Below are positions 1 to 8,129 of a stretch of DNA of 64,000 nt, one piece after another. Origin of the DNA: an uncultured Clostridia bacterium (GTDB taxonomy: Bacteria; Bacillota; Clostridia; TANB77; CAG-508). The notes below the pieces were generated by a model, which saw only the letters and a list, made by a program, of their open reading frames with translations, ran no database searches and was not told the DNA's origin. Both the position numbers and the translations under genes were made by a program. The stretch spans positions 1 to 64,000 of the forward strand of contig CAKPRG010000004.1 of assembly GCA_934182465.1 (NCBI GenBank), written 5' to 3'. Numbering within the stretch: position 1 is the first letter of the stretch; each line of letters begins with the position of its first letter.

Positions 1-370
1 TTGCAGAATATTCACTCAATTTTTTTAAACTTTCTAATGATTTTTCAGCTTTGCTTTCTTGAACAACTCCAATTACTGCATTAACTATAACTACCACTAA
101 AATTATTATTGAATCTGTTATACTTCCATCTTCAATATACCCTACTATCCCTGATATAATTGCAGCAATGATTAAAACGATTATCATAAAATCTTTAAAT
201 TGTTCTAAAAATTTAATAAAAATACTTTTCTTTTTTCCTTCTACTAATTTATTGAATCCATATTCTACTTGTCTTTTTTCTGCTTCTTGTTTATCAAGTC
301 CTTCTTCTAGACTAGTTTTTAGTTCTTTTTCTACATCTTCAATTTGCTCATTGAACCAATTATTTTTCAT
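1..370 (-). CDS. Cation-transporting P-type ATPase, N-terminal fragment (cut by window edge)
   Basis: The first 123 codons are visible; the gene runs off the left edge. The product begins MKNNWFNEQI and has a soluble N-terminal region (about residues 1-60) like the cation-ATPase N domain, then two membrane helices (about 61-79 and 84-103). The stretch GVVQESKAEKSLESLKKL matches the start of the actuator domain of SERCA/PMCA-type calcium pumps. The phosphorylation (DKTGT) motif lies outside the window, so ion specificity cannot be read. An AAAGGAG ribosome site sits 8 bases before ATG. Family assignment is good; calcium as the ion is inference. Confidence 0.85.
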   Translation of the reverse strand, partial: MKNNWFNEQIEDVEKELKTSLEEGLDKQEAEKRQVEYGFNKLVEGKKKSIFIKFLEQFKDFMIIVLIIAAIISGIVGYIEDGSITDSIIILVVVIVNAVIGVVQESKAEKSLESLKKLSEYSA

Positions 371-496
371 ATATTGTTCTCCTTTTCTTCTGCTTTTTTC
401 CTTTGATTATTATATACTAAAAACTTTAAATTTAAAAGACATATTACTATTTTATTTGATTTTTACAAAATTTAATGTTATACTTATTTTATTATT

Positions 497-570
497 GTGG
501 GTATAATTTAGTGGCAGAATGTTGTGCTTCCGACCCAACAGCGCGGGTTCGATTCCCGCTACCCACTCCA
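497..570 (+). tRNA. tRNA-Gly (anticodon TCC)
   Basis: A 74-nt cloverleaf with encoded CCA. The acceptor stem GTGGGTA/TACCCAC is perfect, discriminator T, the D-loop keeps GG, and the T-arm is GCGGG-TTCGATT-CCCGC. The anticodon loop CTTCCGA gives TCC. The anticodon stem TTGTG/CCCAA has one T-C mismatch, and position 37 is G instead of the A seen in the second tRNA-Gly of this window at 3638. It may be functional or drifting. Confidence 0.85.
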
Positions 571-580
571 TTTTAAATCA

Positions 581-611
581 ACTTACGGACTTAAAATTCC
601 GTAAGTTTTTA
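581..611 (+). terminator. Rho-independent terminator after tRNA-Gly
   Basis: A 9-bp perfect stem ACTTACGGA/TCCGTAAGT with an 8-nt loop, followed by a short T run, 11 bases after the tRNA CCA end. Confidence 0.8.
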
Positions 612-678
612 TCTTATATAATGCTTAAAAAGTTCTATTATAAATCAGAAATGAATACTTTTTTATAAATCAGTTTAA

Positions 679-720
679 AAAAAGAGGAAAAAATTATCAG
701 AATAATTTAATCCTCTTTTT
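679..720 (-). terminator. Terminator after the radical SAM gene (bidirectional shape)
   Basis: Stem AAAAAGAGGA/TCCTCTTTTT around a loop of about 22 nt, with T-rich tails on both strands. It lies downstream of the minus-strand gene ending at 779. Confidence 0.65.
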
Positions 721-778
721 ATTTTTTGGATATAGAAATAAAATCTATGTATAACCTTTATAAGAAATCCCAAAATAT

Positions 779-1558
779 TTATTTAATAACTTTATTATTA
801 ACATTATATTTATACATAACTTCAGAACTCCTTTTATACACATTAGTAATTTTGGATAATTCAGAGGTAATAATATCCTCATCATTATTCTTTGTATAAA
901 ATAATTCATTTTTATTCGAAAAATGTACTGTTTCTTCAGATGTACAATTTGTAAATATACTTCCAACTACCACATCTTTTATCTTATACTGTTCAATATA
1001 TTTTTTATAAAGTTCTAGGTCTTTGATTGTTATACCATTTAATACTGGTTTCATATATAAAACAGCAGGTATTTTTAAACTATTAAAAAGAGAAAAATTT
1101 TGAAATCTATCCGAAATAGATGTTGTATTTTTTTCAATCGTATCATGCTTAGATATAGTCGCTGAACTAACAAAAATAACTAATTGTCCAAAATATTTTA
1201 TTAATGGTACTATCTCATCAAATTCTTCTAATATTATTTTCTTCTTTGTTGATAGTTGTATTTGATTTCCTTTTTTTAAAAAGTATTTAATTAAACTAAT
1301 TGTCTCATTCTTATTATATTCATCCCAGCATTCTGAATAGCAACCAAGTGTTATCAATGTTTTTTGATTTATATCTAGTTTATTTTTTTCAATAAACTCA
1401 ATTATAGTTTTTGCAGAAATAGTTCTATAATTTTCTGAAATATTACTATATCCAACTTTAGGCAAATAACAATATGAACATTGTCCAGCACAGCCTAAAC
1501 TCGTATTTATAAATATTCTTTTATTGTCCCTAGCAAAAAGATAACCATTGTCAATCAT
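779..1558 (-). CDS. Radical SAM protein
   Basis: A 259-aa protein with a CX3CX2C radical SAM cluster near the N-terminus (C23, C27, C30 in GCAGQCSYC), which binds the 4Fe-4S cluster that cleaves S-adenosylmethionine. The middle has the alternating strand/helix character of a partial TIM barrel. There is no SPASM or other C-terminal cysteine cluster. The overall look (short, cluster close to the N-terminus, YCYLP) recalls spore-photoproduct-lyase-like radical SAM proteins, but the substrate is not readable. It follows a methyltransferase gene by 12 nt, with AGGGGG before ATG, so the two are co-transcribed and may act together. Confidence 0.8.
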   Translation of the reverse strand: MIDNGYLFARDNKRIFINTSLGCAGQCSYCYLPKVGYSNISENYRTISAKTIIEFIEKNKLDINQKTLITLGCYSECWDEYNKNETISLIKYFLKKGNQIQLSTKKKIILEEFDEIVPLIKYFGQLVIFVSSATISKHDTIEKNTTSISDRFQNFSLFNSLKIPAVLYMKPVLNGITIKDLELYKKYIEQYKIKDVVVGSIFTNCTSEETVHFSNKNELFYTKNNDEDIITSELSKITNVYKRSSEVMYKYNVNNKVIK

Positions 1559-1570
1559 TATTTTTCCCCC

Positions 1571-2341
1571 TTAAATCTTTCCTATAAACATTTCTGTATG
1601 AAAATCCAAACGCACAATGTCATCTTTTTCATATTTATTAAAAATAGAAATTATGCCATCCATAAAATCATTATAATATTCACTTTCTTCTTTAGGCGCA
1701 TATGATAATGACTTAGATAATCCTATTAGCATATCTTTAGTATAGTTTTTAGAATGAATGAAAGTATAAGTATGATATTCTCTGTTTCTAAAAAAGTTTT
1801 TACGGTCGTCGACATTTTTGTGTTGGTATGTCTTACCAGTAATTTTAGTATTCCAATTGCTTATATATTTGAAATATTCTTTACTAAATTCATTATTATC
1901 ATCTTCCCAATTATTCCAAACTATTGCAAAATCTCCATTGAGTTTTAAAATTCTACTTACTTCATCTTTTAATTTTTGTTTATCAAACCAATGAAAACTT
2001 TGAACTGCAAATACCATGTCTGCTGAACTTTCCGGCATTCCAGTTGATTCAGCACTTTTATTAATATAAATAATATTATTACAATTATTGCAATATTCTT
2101 TTCCTTTATTAATCATATCAATATTAGGTTCAACATAATAAATCTGTTTACAATAATCACTAGCTATTTTAGAAAACTTTCCAGTTCCTGCACCTAATTC
2201 AATTATAACTTTATTTTTCATATCATATTCCTTAGATAAGAAATCAAATAGTTCAATCGGATATTCCGGTCTATATTTTGAATAATCCTCTTGTTTTCCA
2301 AAATAAAAATTTTTACTATCTTTTTCTACATTATACTTCAT
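1571..2341 (-). CDS. Class I SAM-dependent methyltransferase
   Basis: A 256-aa protein with methyltransferase motif I ELGAGTGKF (about residues 48-56) and a post-motif VQSFHWFD segment typical of UbiE/type-11 methyltransferases. I start at ATG 2341 because AAGGTGA lies 6 nt upstream; the longer open frame to 2389 has no such site. The substrate is unknown. First gene of a two-gene run with the radical SAM gene (12-nt gap). Confidence 0.82.
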   Translation of the reverse strand: MKYNVEKDSKNFYFGKQEDYSKYRPEYPIELFDFLSKEYDMKNKVIIELGAGTGKFSKIASDYCKQIYYVEPNIDMINKGKEYCNNCNNIIYINKSAESTGMPESSADMVFAVQSFHWFDKQKLKDEVSRILKLNGDFAIVWNNWEDDNNEFSKEYFKYISNWNTKITGKTYQHKNVDDRKNFFRNREYHTYTFIHSKNYTKDMLIGLSKSLSYAPKEESEYYNDFMDGIISIFNKYEKDDIVRLDFHTEMFIGKI

Positions 2342-2430
2342 ATTATTCACCTTGATAAAATTATACTGCAAAATAATAAAATTTTCCACGATTTTATTGA
2401 AATTTCATAACAATTCATTGTAAATATGTA

Positions 2431-2459
2431 TTGAAATTCGACAAAAAATGTGTTAATAT
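2431..2459 (+). promoter_or_regulatory. Sigma-A type promoter
   Basis: TTGAAA, 17-nt spacer, TAATAT. It would give a leader of about 110 nt before the orphan gene at 2578. Confidence 0.7.
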
Positions 2460-2507
2460 GACATTCGGATTTAAAATCGTTGGAATTTTGTTCCTTGCAA
2501 GCTAATT

Positions 2508-2531
2508 AGTGGAAGGACTGTTCCTTTCACT
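2508..2531 (+). promoter_or_regulatory. Leader hairpin (attenuator-like)
   Basis: AGTGGAAGG pairs with CCTTTCACT across a 6-nt loop (one G-U pair), followed by TTTAGTCTTT. It sits inside the 5' leader of the gene at 2578, so it could work as an attenuator or only as leader structure. Confidence 0.4.
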
Positions 2532-2577
2532 TTTAGTCTTTATTCATACACACAAGTCTAAGAAAGGAGTTTAGCGT

Positions 2578-2955
2578 ATGTCTGAAGCAAAGGTTTTGGT
2601 CTTTAATAACGAGCAACTTGATGAACGGTACCACTATTCTACTCAAAATAATAGAACAGCTCGGTTAGTCAAAGAGGCTTTAAGCCGTGATTACCAGATT
2701 GCTCTGGTTCACAAAGACGGTTTAAGCTCTGCCAAGTGGCTTACCTATGATGTTCAAATAGCTCTCGAGCTCAGTGTTGAGCGTAGTTCGACTGTCCACA
2801 TTTGGACATATATCGAACCTCTGGATACGACGGATCCCAATAAGAAGGATCAGGTGGTCGTCGCCTTTAAAGAGCAAAAAGGTATGGCACGTGCTAATGC
2901 CACTAGCCCTGAACATCATCGTATCTCTGATGATCTGATTAACCGTAAGGAGTGA
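2578..2955 (+). CDS. Orphan protein of unknown function, GC-richer than its surroundings
   Basis: A 125-aa cysteine-free protein starting MSEAKVLVFN, with GAAAGGAG upstream of ATG. No family is recognised. The first 70 residues look like an alpha/beta fold; the C-terminus is charged and probably flexible. Base use differs strongly from the neighbours: 29 of 60 bases at 2761-2820 are G or C by my count, while flanking genes are mostly A/T with few G/C-ending codons. It has its own promoter, a long structured leader and a strong terminator, on the strand opposite to the surrounding operons. This suggests recent transfer (inference). Confidence 0.75.
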   Translation: MSEAKVLVFNNEQLDERYHYSTQNNRTARLVKEALSRDYQIALVHKDGLSSAKWLTYDVQIALELSVERSSTVHIWTYIEPLDTTDPNKKDQVVVAFKEQKGMARANATSPEHHRISDDLINRKE

Positions 2956-2962
2956 TAGGTAA

Positions 2963-2993
2963 AGCCTGTAGCTTTTGCTACAGGCTGTTTTTA
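2963..2993 (+). terminator. Rho-independent terminator
   Basis: Stem AGCCTGTAGC/GCTACAGGCT (10 bp, perfect) with a TTTT loop and GTTTTTATT tail, 7 nt after the stop of the orphan gene. Confidence 0.92.
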
Positions 2994-3022
2994 TTGACTT
3001 ATTTATAGAAAAATGTTACAAT
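2994..3022 (+). promoter_or_regulatory. Sigma-A type promoter
   Basis: TTGACT, 17-nt spacer, TACAAT, starting directly behind the preceding terminator. It drives the gene at 3091. Confidence 0.75.
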
Positions 3023-3090
3023 AAATATATTTCCTTTTGGAAATTTTGTAACTATACAACACAAAAGTTTAAATAACAAGGAGGAACAAC

Positions 3091-3558
3091 ATGAAACTGC
3101 GGTTAAAATTACTAAGAATGTCACTAAAAGCTCATATCAAGTATATACTTACTCTACTAAAGCATTATTTAAAATATCCTTTATACTTAATTAAAGATGC
3201 TATATTGGATACAAATTCATCACATATGGAGAATGTAAAAATTCAAAAGCTTCATGCATATTTAAATTTTTCAAAACGAATTACCATGTTTTGTTTAATT
3301 CTTTTGACTTACCGTACTTATGCTCGTGATGCAATGTCCAATCCAGATGAGTATGATATCTTGCATTATAAGTTTACTTTTATAAAAGAAAATGTTCAAG
3401 AATGTATTACTATCTTAGAGAATTTGAAAATAGCTATTCCGGAGGAATTTATTTCTATAATTAACAATTCAAAAGTAAATGCACTTGTTCATGATGATAG
3501 GCCTTTTGACTATCTTGTATATCTTCATTCATTGTGCAATAGCATTCAAGTAATTTAG
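3091..3558 (+). CDS. Orphan protein of unknown function
   Basis: A 155-aa basic, helix-rich protein beginning MKLRLKLLRM, with AAGGAGG 7 nt before ATG. The N-terminal third is amphipathic with many K, L and Y; a second hydrophobic stretch (about residues 70-80) precedes RTYARDAM. No clear transmembrane helix and no domain I recognise. It is a single gene with its own promoter and terminator beside the GC-rich orphan at 2578 and next to a tRNA-Gly, a typical place for mobile cargo. Coding is likely from the regulatory signals and length; function unknown. Confidence 0.65.
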   Translation: MKLRLKLLRMSLKAHIKYILTLLKHYLKYPLYLIKDAILDTNSSHMENVKIQKLHAYLNFSKRITMFCLILLTYRTYARDAMSNPDEYDILHYKFTFIKENVQECITILENLKIAIPEEFISIINNSKVNALVHDDRPFDYLVYLHSLCNSIQVI

Positions 3559-3568
3559 CAATTTCAAA

Positions 3569-3593
3569 ACAGCCCTTTAGGGCTGCTTTTTTA
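3569..3593 (+). terminator. Rho-independent terminator
   Basis: Stem CAGCCC/GGGCTG with a TTTA loop, followed by CTTTTTTATTTT, just after the gene ending at 3558. Confidence 0.88.
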
Positions 3594-3597
3594 TTTT

Positions 3598-3630
3598 AAA
3601 AAATAAAAGAGTAACTATTTCTAGTTACTC
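3598..3630 (-). terminator. Terminator after tRNA-Gly
   Basis: Stem GAGTAACT/AGTTACTC with a 6-nt loop; on the minus strand it is followed by TTTTATTTTTT. Confidence 0.82.
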
Positions 3631-3637
3631 TTACTAT

Positions 3638-3711
<74 letters not shown>

Positions 3712-3851
3712 ATTCATCAAAGTATCTCCCCCTGACAAGTATAGATTATAAATTATTTTCTTTATTTTGTCAATACATTTTTAAAATTTTTTATAATAAA
3801 TAATTAAAAATTTTAAATATTTGATATCTTTCATTATAAATATAAATTTAA

Positions 3852-3885
3852 TATAGAAAGAAGTTATTAATATACTTCTTTCTAT
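3852..3885 (-). terminator. Terminator of the ylxM-rplS operon
   Basis: TAGAAAGAAGT pairs with ACTTCTTTCTA over a short AT loop, 35 nt after the rplS stop. The T run on the minus strand is interrupted (TATTAAATTT). The bases from here to the tRNA-Gly (3712-3851) show nothing else. Confidence 0.6.
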
Positions 3886-3919
3886 ACTAGTTATATTTAA
3901 TTTAACTTAATTTCATTAA

Positions 3920-4384
3920 TTAGTTTTTAGCTTCTTCTGTTGCAGGTGTTTCAGCTACTGGAGCTTCAACTTCTTTAACTTCTTCAGCTTCTCCTGGAAC
4001 AACTTCTTCTTTAACAACGATTTCTCTTGTTTCGATTCTTGCTCCTATTTTTTCTTTAGTTTTAGCAGCTTTACCAACTCTATCTCTTAAGTAGTATAAT
4101 TTAGCTCTTCTAGCTTTACCTACTCTAACTACTTCAACTTTTTCAATCATTGGAGAATGTACTAAGAATGTTTTTTCAACACCTACACCATAAGAAATTC
4201 TTCTTACTGTGAATGTAGAGTTAACTCCTCCACCTTGTTTTTTGATTATTATTCCTTCGAATACTTGGATTCTTTCTTTGTTTCCTTCTTTAATTCTTAC
4301 ATGAACTCTTACTGTATTACCAATTCTAAGTTCTGGAATTTTATTTTTCATTTGCTCATGTTCTATAGATTTTAAAATATCCAT
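3920..4384 (-). CDS. rplS: 50S ribosomal protein L19 with acidic C-terminal extension
   Basis: A 154-aa product; residues 1-113 are a full L19 (HVRIKEGNKERIQVFEG, FTVRRISYGVGVEKTF, RRAKLYYLRDRVGK), which sits at the 30S-50S interface. The usual length is about 115, so residues 114-154 are an added tail rich in Glu, Val, Ala and Pro (for example KEVEAPVAETPATEEAKN), probably disordered. Last gene of the ylxM-ffh-rpsP-khpA-rimM-trmD-rplS operon, 28 nt after trmD, with AAGGAGG before ATG. Confidence 0.97.
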   Translation of the reverse strand: MDILKSIEHEQMKNKIPELRIGNTVRVHVRIKEGNKERIQVFEGIIIKKQGGGVNSTFTVRRISYGVGVEKTFLVHSPMIEKVEVVRVGKARRAKLYYLRDRVGKAAKTKEKIGARIETREIVVKEEVVPGEAEEVKEVEAPVAETPATEEAKN

Positions 4385-4412
4385 TTTCTTTCCTCCTTCT
4401 TTAACTTTTATT

Positions 4413-5120
4413 TTATAAATCTCTTAAAAATTTTTTATCTTCTTCAGTTAGATTTGCTTTTTCTAAAAGTTCTGGTCTTTTTTTGAAAGTTTCTTCTAAT
4501 GATTTATTTCTTCTCCATCTATCAATATTTTGATGATTTCCAGATATTAAAACTTCTGGTACTTTTTCTCCCAAAAATTCTTCTGGTCTTGTATATTGAG
4601 GATATTCAAGTAAATCGTTTGAAAAACTTTCTTCAAATGTAGAGCCTTGCTTTAGTACTCCATTTACATATCTTGAAACACTATCTATTAAAACCATAGC
4701 AGGTAATTCTCCACCAGTTAATACATAATCCCCTATCGAGATTTCTTCATCAACTATTTTATCAATTACCCTTTGATCTATTCCTTCATAATGTCCACAT
4801 AATATTATTAAATGTTCTTCTTTTGCAAGCGATTCTACTTTTTTTTGGGTTAAAGTTTTACCTTTTGGAGACATATAAATTGTTTTTGATTTATTTGTTT
4901 TCACACTATTCCAAGCATCCCATACAACATCTGGTTTCATAAGCATTCCTGCTCCTCCTCCATAAGGTGTATCATCTACTTTTTTATGTTTATCTTTTGA
5001 AAAATCTCTAATATTTGTTAAATTAATTTCTAACAATTGATTTTTCATTGCTCTTCCTATAATGCTTTGTTCCATTGAAACAAACATTTCTGGAAAGAGT
5101 GTTAATACATCAAATTTCAT
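4413..5120 (-). CDS. trmD: tRNA (guanine-37-N1)-methyltransferase
   Basis: A 235-aa SPOUT (trefoil-knot) enzyme that methylates G37 of tRNAs to prevent +1 frameshifts. Visible signatures are the N-terminal TLFPEMF, YGGGAGMLMKPD, and the knot motif ISIGDYVLTGGELPAM that binds S-adenosylmethionine. The length is normal and the frame intact. It begins 3 nt after the rimM stop, the usual RimM-TrmD pairing. GAGGGG lies 9 nt before ATG. Confidence 0.98.
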   Translation of the reverse strand: MKFDVLTLFPEMFVSMEQSIIGRAMKNQLLEINLTNIRDFSKDKHKKVDDTPYGGGAGMLMKPDVVWDAWNSVKTNKSKTIYMSPKGKTLTQKKVESLAKEEHLIILCGHYEGIDQRVIDKIVDEEISIGDYVLTGGELPAMVLIDSVSRYVNGVLKQGSTFEESFSNDLLEYPQYTRPEEFLGEKVPEVLISGNHQNIDRWRRNKSLEETFKKRPELLEKANLTEEDKKFLRDL

Positions 5121-5123
5121 TTA

Positions 5124-5627
5124 TTAAAGCCCCTCTATTAGATTTACAATTATCTTTCCATGCTCTAAATCTACATTTTTTAAAACTTCAGGTATTCCTG
5201 GTAAAAGTTTTTGTTTTCCTAAGTCATCTTTTACAACATAAATATCATTGCTACCTGTGTTGTAAATATCATCAACTTTTCCTAGTAAAGTACCATCTTC
5301 AGTATATACTTCCAATCCTAATAAATCAGTTATGTAATATACACCTTCTTCTAATGGTTCTAAGTCATTTCTATCTATTAAAATATAACTATTTCTAAGC
5401 TTTTCAGCTTCTTCAACAGTATTTATTCCTTTAAACTTTAATATTACTTGATTTTTATGATATCCAACTTTTTCAATTTCAAATTCTTTATTTTCATTTT
5501 TGAATTTTATTAAAACAGTTTTCAATTCTTCAAATCTATCAATATTTTCTGTAAAAGGATTGACTTTTACTTCACCTTTTAAACCTTTAACATTTACGAT
5601 TTGTCCTAATTCTAAATATGAATTCAT
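5124..5627 (-). CDS. rimM: 16S rRNA processing/ribosome maturation factor RimM
   Basis: A 167-aa protein with the N-terminal RimM barrel (LGQIVNVKGLKGEVKV) and the C-terminal PRC-barrel (GVYYITDLLGLEVYTEDG). RimM binds S19 and assists maturation of the 30S head. Normal length. Located between khpA and trmD in the operon, with AAGGAG 6 nt before ATG. Confidence 0.97.
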   Translation of the reverse strand: MNSYLELGQIVNVKGLKGEVKVNPFTENIDRFEELKTVLIKFKNENKEFEIEKVGYHKNQVILKFKGINTVEEAEKLRNSYILIDRNDLEPLEEGVYYITDLLGLEVYTEDGTLLGKVDDIYNTGSNDIYVVKDDLGKQKLLPGIPEVLKNVDLEHGKIIVNLIEGL

Positions 5628-5636
5628 ATTTTCTCC

Positions 5637-5867
5637 TTAGCCTACAAATTCTATTGAAATTTTTTTATGTTCTTTTACAGCAACAGCTTTCATAACTGTA
5701 CGAATAGATTTTGCCATTTTTCCTTGTTTTCCAATTACTTTACCCATATCGTTTTTAGCAACTTTTACTTCATAACAAATAGATTTTTCATTTTCTTTTT
5801 CTACAATTGATACATCTTCAGGTGCATCAACTAAGTTTTTAATTACTACTGTAAGTAATTCTTTCAT
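5637..5867 (-). CDS. khpA: KH-domain RNA-binding protein KhpA (YlqC family)
   Basis: A 76-aa single KH domain; the nucleic-acid-binding GxxG loop is GKQGK within DMGKVIGKQGKMAK. In Firmicutes KhpA works with KhpB/Jag in RNA binding linked to cell division and elongation. It sits between rpsP and rimM, its conserved place, with AAAGAGGTG before ATG. Confidence 0.95.
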   Translation of the reverse strand: MKELLTVVIKNLVDAPEDVSIVEKENEKSICYEVKVAKNDMGKVIGKQGKMAKSIRTVMKAVAVKEHKKISIEFVG

Positions 5868-5890
5868 TTAAAACACCTCTTTCGTTATGA

Positions 5891-6127
5891 CTATTTTGCA
5901 GCTTTTTCTATTAAAGCTTTTACTGTATCTGTAGGTTTTGCACCGTTTTTGATCCATGTAGCAACTTTTTCGTTATCTAAAACAACTGTTGCAGGATCTG
6001 TCATAGGATTGTAAGAACCTATTTTTTCAATAATTTTTCCATCTCTTGGGCTTTTTGAATCTGCAACAACTATATGATAAAATGGAGCCTTTTTCTTTCC
6101 TACTCTTTGTAATCTTATTTTTACCAT
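5891..6127 (-). CDS. rpsP: 30S ribosomal protein S16
   Basis: A 78-aa S16 (MVKIRLQRVGKKKAPFYHIV), a primary-binding assembly protein of the 30S body. ATG 6127 is chosen because AGGAGGTG lies 6 nt upstream; the open frame extends three codons to a GTG that is itself part of that ribosome site. Lies between ffh and khpA. Confidence 0.97.
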   Translation of the reverse strand: MVKIRLQRVGKKKAPFYHIVVADSKSPRDGKIIEKIGSYNPMTDPATVVLDNEKVATWIKNGAKPTDTVKALIEKAAK

Positions 6128-6188
6128 AATATTCACCTCCTAAAAATTCTTTATATATAAAAACTTCATAATGAAATTAATCATATAA

Positions 6189-7562
6189 CTATTTTAAATC
6201 TTTTAATTTAGAAACATCTATATCTTCTAAATTGTCTAAGTTCATATTTTTCATCATCTTTCTCATTGCACCTTTATTTGAAGTCATTTCTTTCATCATT
6301 TTTTGTGTCATTTCAAAAGATTTCATAAATTTGTTTATTTGTTCAACTGTTGTTCCACTTCCTTTTGCAATTCTTAATCTTCTGCTTCCATTTAAAATTT
6401 TTGGATTTCTTCTTTCTTGTTGTGTCATTGAACAAATTATAGCTTCTATTCTAACAAATTCTTTATCATCTATTTTTACATCTTTTAGTTGATTTAATCC
6501 TGGGATTAATTTTAATAAAGATGAAAAAGAACCCATTTTTTTCATTTGGCGTAGTTGTGATAAATAATCGTCTAAGTCAAATCCTTGTTTACGCATCTTT
6601 TTTTCTAGTTTAGCAGCTTCTTCCATATCAAATGTTTCTTCTGCTTTTTCTATGATTGAAAGTACATCACCCATTCCCAAAATTCTTGATGCCATTCTTT
6701 CTGGATAAAATACTTCTATATCACTTAATTTTTCACCTGTTGCAATATATTTGATTGGTCTTCCTGTGATTTTTTTAACAGATAATGCAGCACCACCTCT
6801 TGTATCTCCATCTAATTTAGTAAGTACTAATCCATCAATTCCAAGTTCTTCGTTAAATGTTTGTGCTATATTTACAGCATCTTGACCAGTCATTGAATCT
6901 ACTACTAATAAGATTTCGTGTGGTTTTACATCTTTTTTCAAATCTTTTAATTCTTGCATTAAAGCTTCATCTATTTGTAAACGACCTGCTGTATCTATTA
7001 TTACAACATCGTTTAATTTTGAAATAGCTTGTGATATTGCTTGTCTTGCAATAACACTTACATTTTTTTCATTTTCATTTGCATAAACTGGGATATCTAA
7101 TTGTTTACCTACTACTTGCAATTGTTTTATAGCAGCTGGTCTGTATACATCACATGCTACTAGTAATGGCTTTTTACCTTGTTTTCTAATAATATTTGCA
7201 AGTTTTCCAGCCGTTGTTGTTTTTCCAGAACCTTGCAAACCTACAAGCATTATTACTGTTGGTGGATTTGGTGAGAAATTAATTCTTGATTCTTCTCCTC
7301 CAAGTAATGTAACTAATTCATCTTTAACTATTTTTACAACTTGTTGACCTGGTGTTAAAGATTTTAATACATCTTGACCTAAGGCTTTTTCTTCTATTAC
7401 TTTTATAAAATCTTTTACTATTTTGTAGTTAACATCAGCTTCTAGTAAAGCTAGTTTTACTTCTCGTAAAACTTCTTTTAAATCACTTTCTGTGATTCTC
7501 GCTTTTCCTCTTAATTTTCTTGTTATATCTTGTAATCTAGAAGATAAACCTTCAAAAGCCAT
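6189..7562 (-). CDS. ffh: Signal recognition particle protein Ffh
   Basis: A 457-aa SRP54 homologue that binds SRP RNA and signal sequences of nascent chains. The N domain is about residues 1-95, the GTPase P-loop GLQGSGKTTT is at about 108-117, followed by DTAGRLQID and TKLDGDTRGG. The methionine-rich M domain is C-terminal (KMMKEMTSNKGAMRKMMKNM). The start at ATG 7562 follows GAGAGGT by 8 nt; the TTG two codons upstream is too close to that site. ylxM precedes it by 20 nt. No SRP RNA gene is visible in the window. Confidence 0.98.
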   Translation of the reverse strand: MAFEGLSSRLQDITRKLRGKARITESDLKEVLREVKLALLEADVNYKIVKDFIKVIEEKALGQDVLKSLTPGQQVVKIVKDELVTLLGGEESRINFSPNPPTVIMLVGLQGSGKTTTAGKLANIIRKQGKKPLLVACDVYRPAAIKQLQVVGKQLDIPVYANENEKNVSVIARQAISQAISKLNDVVIIDTAGRLQIDEALMQELKDLKKDVKPHEILLVVDSMTGQDAVNIAQTFNEELGIDGLVLTKLDGDTRGGAALSVKKITGRPIKYIATGEKLSDIEVFYPERMASRILGMGDVLSIIEKAEETFDMEEAAKLEKKMRKQGFDLDDYLSQLRQMKKMGSFSSLLKLIPGLNQLKDVKIDDKEFVRIEAIICSMTQQERRNPKILNGSRRLRIAKGSGTTVEQINKFMKSFEMTQKMMKEMTSNKGAMRKMMKNMNLDNLEDIDVSKLKDLK

Positions 7563-7582
7563 TTGCAATTACCTCTCTTTTC

Positions 7583-7930
7583 TTAAACTAAACAATTTAA
7601 TTTATTTTTTACATCTTGAAGAACTTTAGCAATTTCTTTATCTGTTGCATTTTCTTTTATTGTAGAAATTTCTGATAATATATTTGCTATTTTTTCTTCT
7701 TGCATTAATGTTTTTTTCATAAATTCTAACTTTTCTTCATATTCGAAAAGTTTGTTTTCTCCCTTCTTCAGATTATCTCTAACAGCTTGCCTTGTTATTT
7801 GAGCATTTTCTGCTATTTCAGATAGAGATAAATCATTATTGTAGTAGTCATCTAACATTTGATATTGTTTTTCAGTTAAAAGCTTTCCATATATTTGTAA
7901 CAGAATACTTATTCGAACTGTTTTTTCCAT
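7583..7930 (-). CDS. ylxM: YlxM-family helix-turn-helix SRP-associated protein
   Basis: A 115-aa UPF0122 member. Residues about 18-60 form a sigma-70 region-4-like helix-turn-helix (LTEKQYQMLDDYYNNDLSLS, then ITRQAVRDNLKKGENKL); the rest is helical. In other Firmicutes YlxM stimulates the SRP GTPases and is encoded just before ffh, as here. First gene of the operon, with AAGGAG before ATG. Confidence 0.93.
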   Translation of the reverse strand: MEKTVRISILLQIYGKLLTEKQYQMLDDYYNNDLSLSEIAENAQITRQAVRDNLKKGENKLFEYEEKLEFMKKTLMQEEKIANILSEISTIKENATDKEIAKVLQDVKNKLNCLV

Positions 7931-8047
7931 TTGACCACTCCTTAAAATGTAATGCTATTATACTTTACACCATTTTCTTTCATCTGTCAAGTACTTTTGC
8001 TTTATTTATTGAAAAAACTTGTGTGCAAAGTTGGGCGTAAGCCTTTG

Positions 8048-8081
8048 TATAATAGGAAGTGCAGAGCACTTTCCTATTATA
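8048..8081. other. Near-perfect hairpin of unknown role
   Basis: TATAATAGGAA-GTGC pairs with GCAC-TTTCCTATTATA with one bulged base and an AGA loop. It lies between the start of ylxM and the end of the pilin-like gene, directly behind a terminator, and has no T tail on the plus strand. Confidence 0.4.
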
Positions 8082-8085
8082 TAAA

Positions 8086-8123
8086 AAATGTACTTTATAT
8101 TTCTATAAATATAAAATACATTT
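8086..8123 (-). terminator. Terminator of the pilin-like gene
   Basis: AAATGTATTTTATATTT pairs with AAATATAAAGTACATTT (one wobble pair); on the minus strand it is followed by TTTTTAT. Confidence 0.8.
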
Positions 8124-8129
8124 TCTTTT

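Noticed and set aside
745..966. 73-aa minus-strand frame
   Set aside because: Overlaps the 3' end of the radical SAM gene in another frame; no ribosome site or terminator logic.
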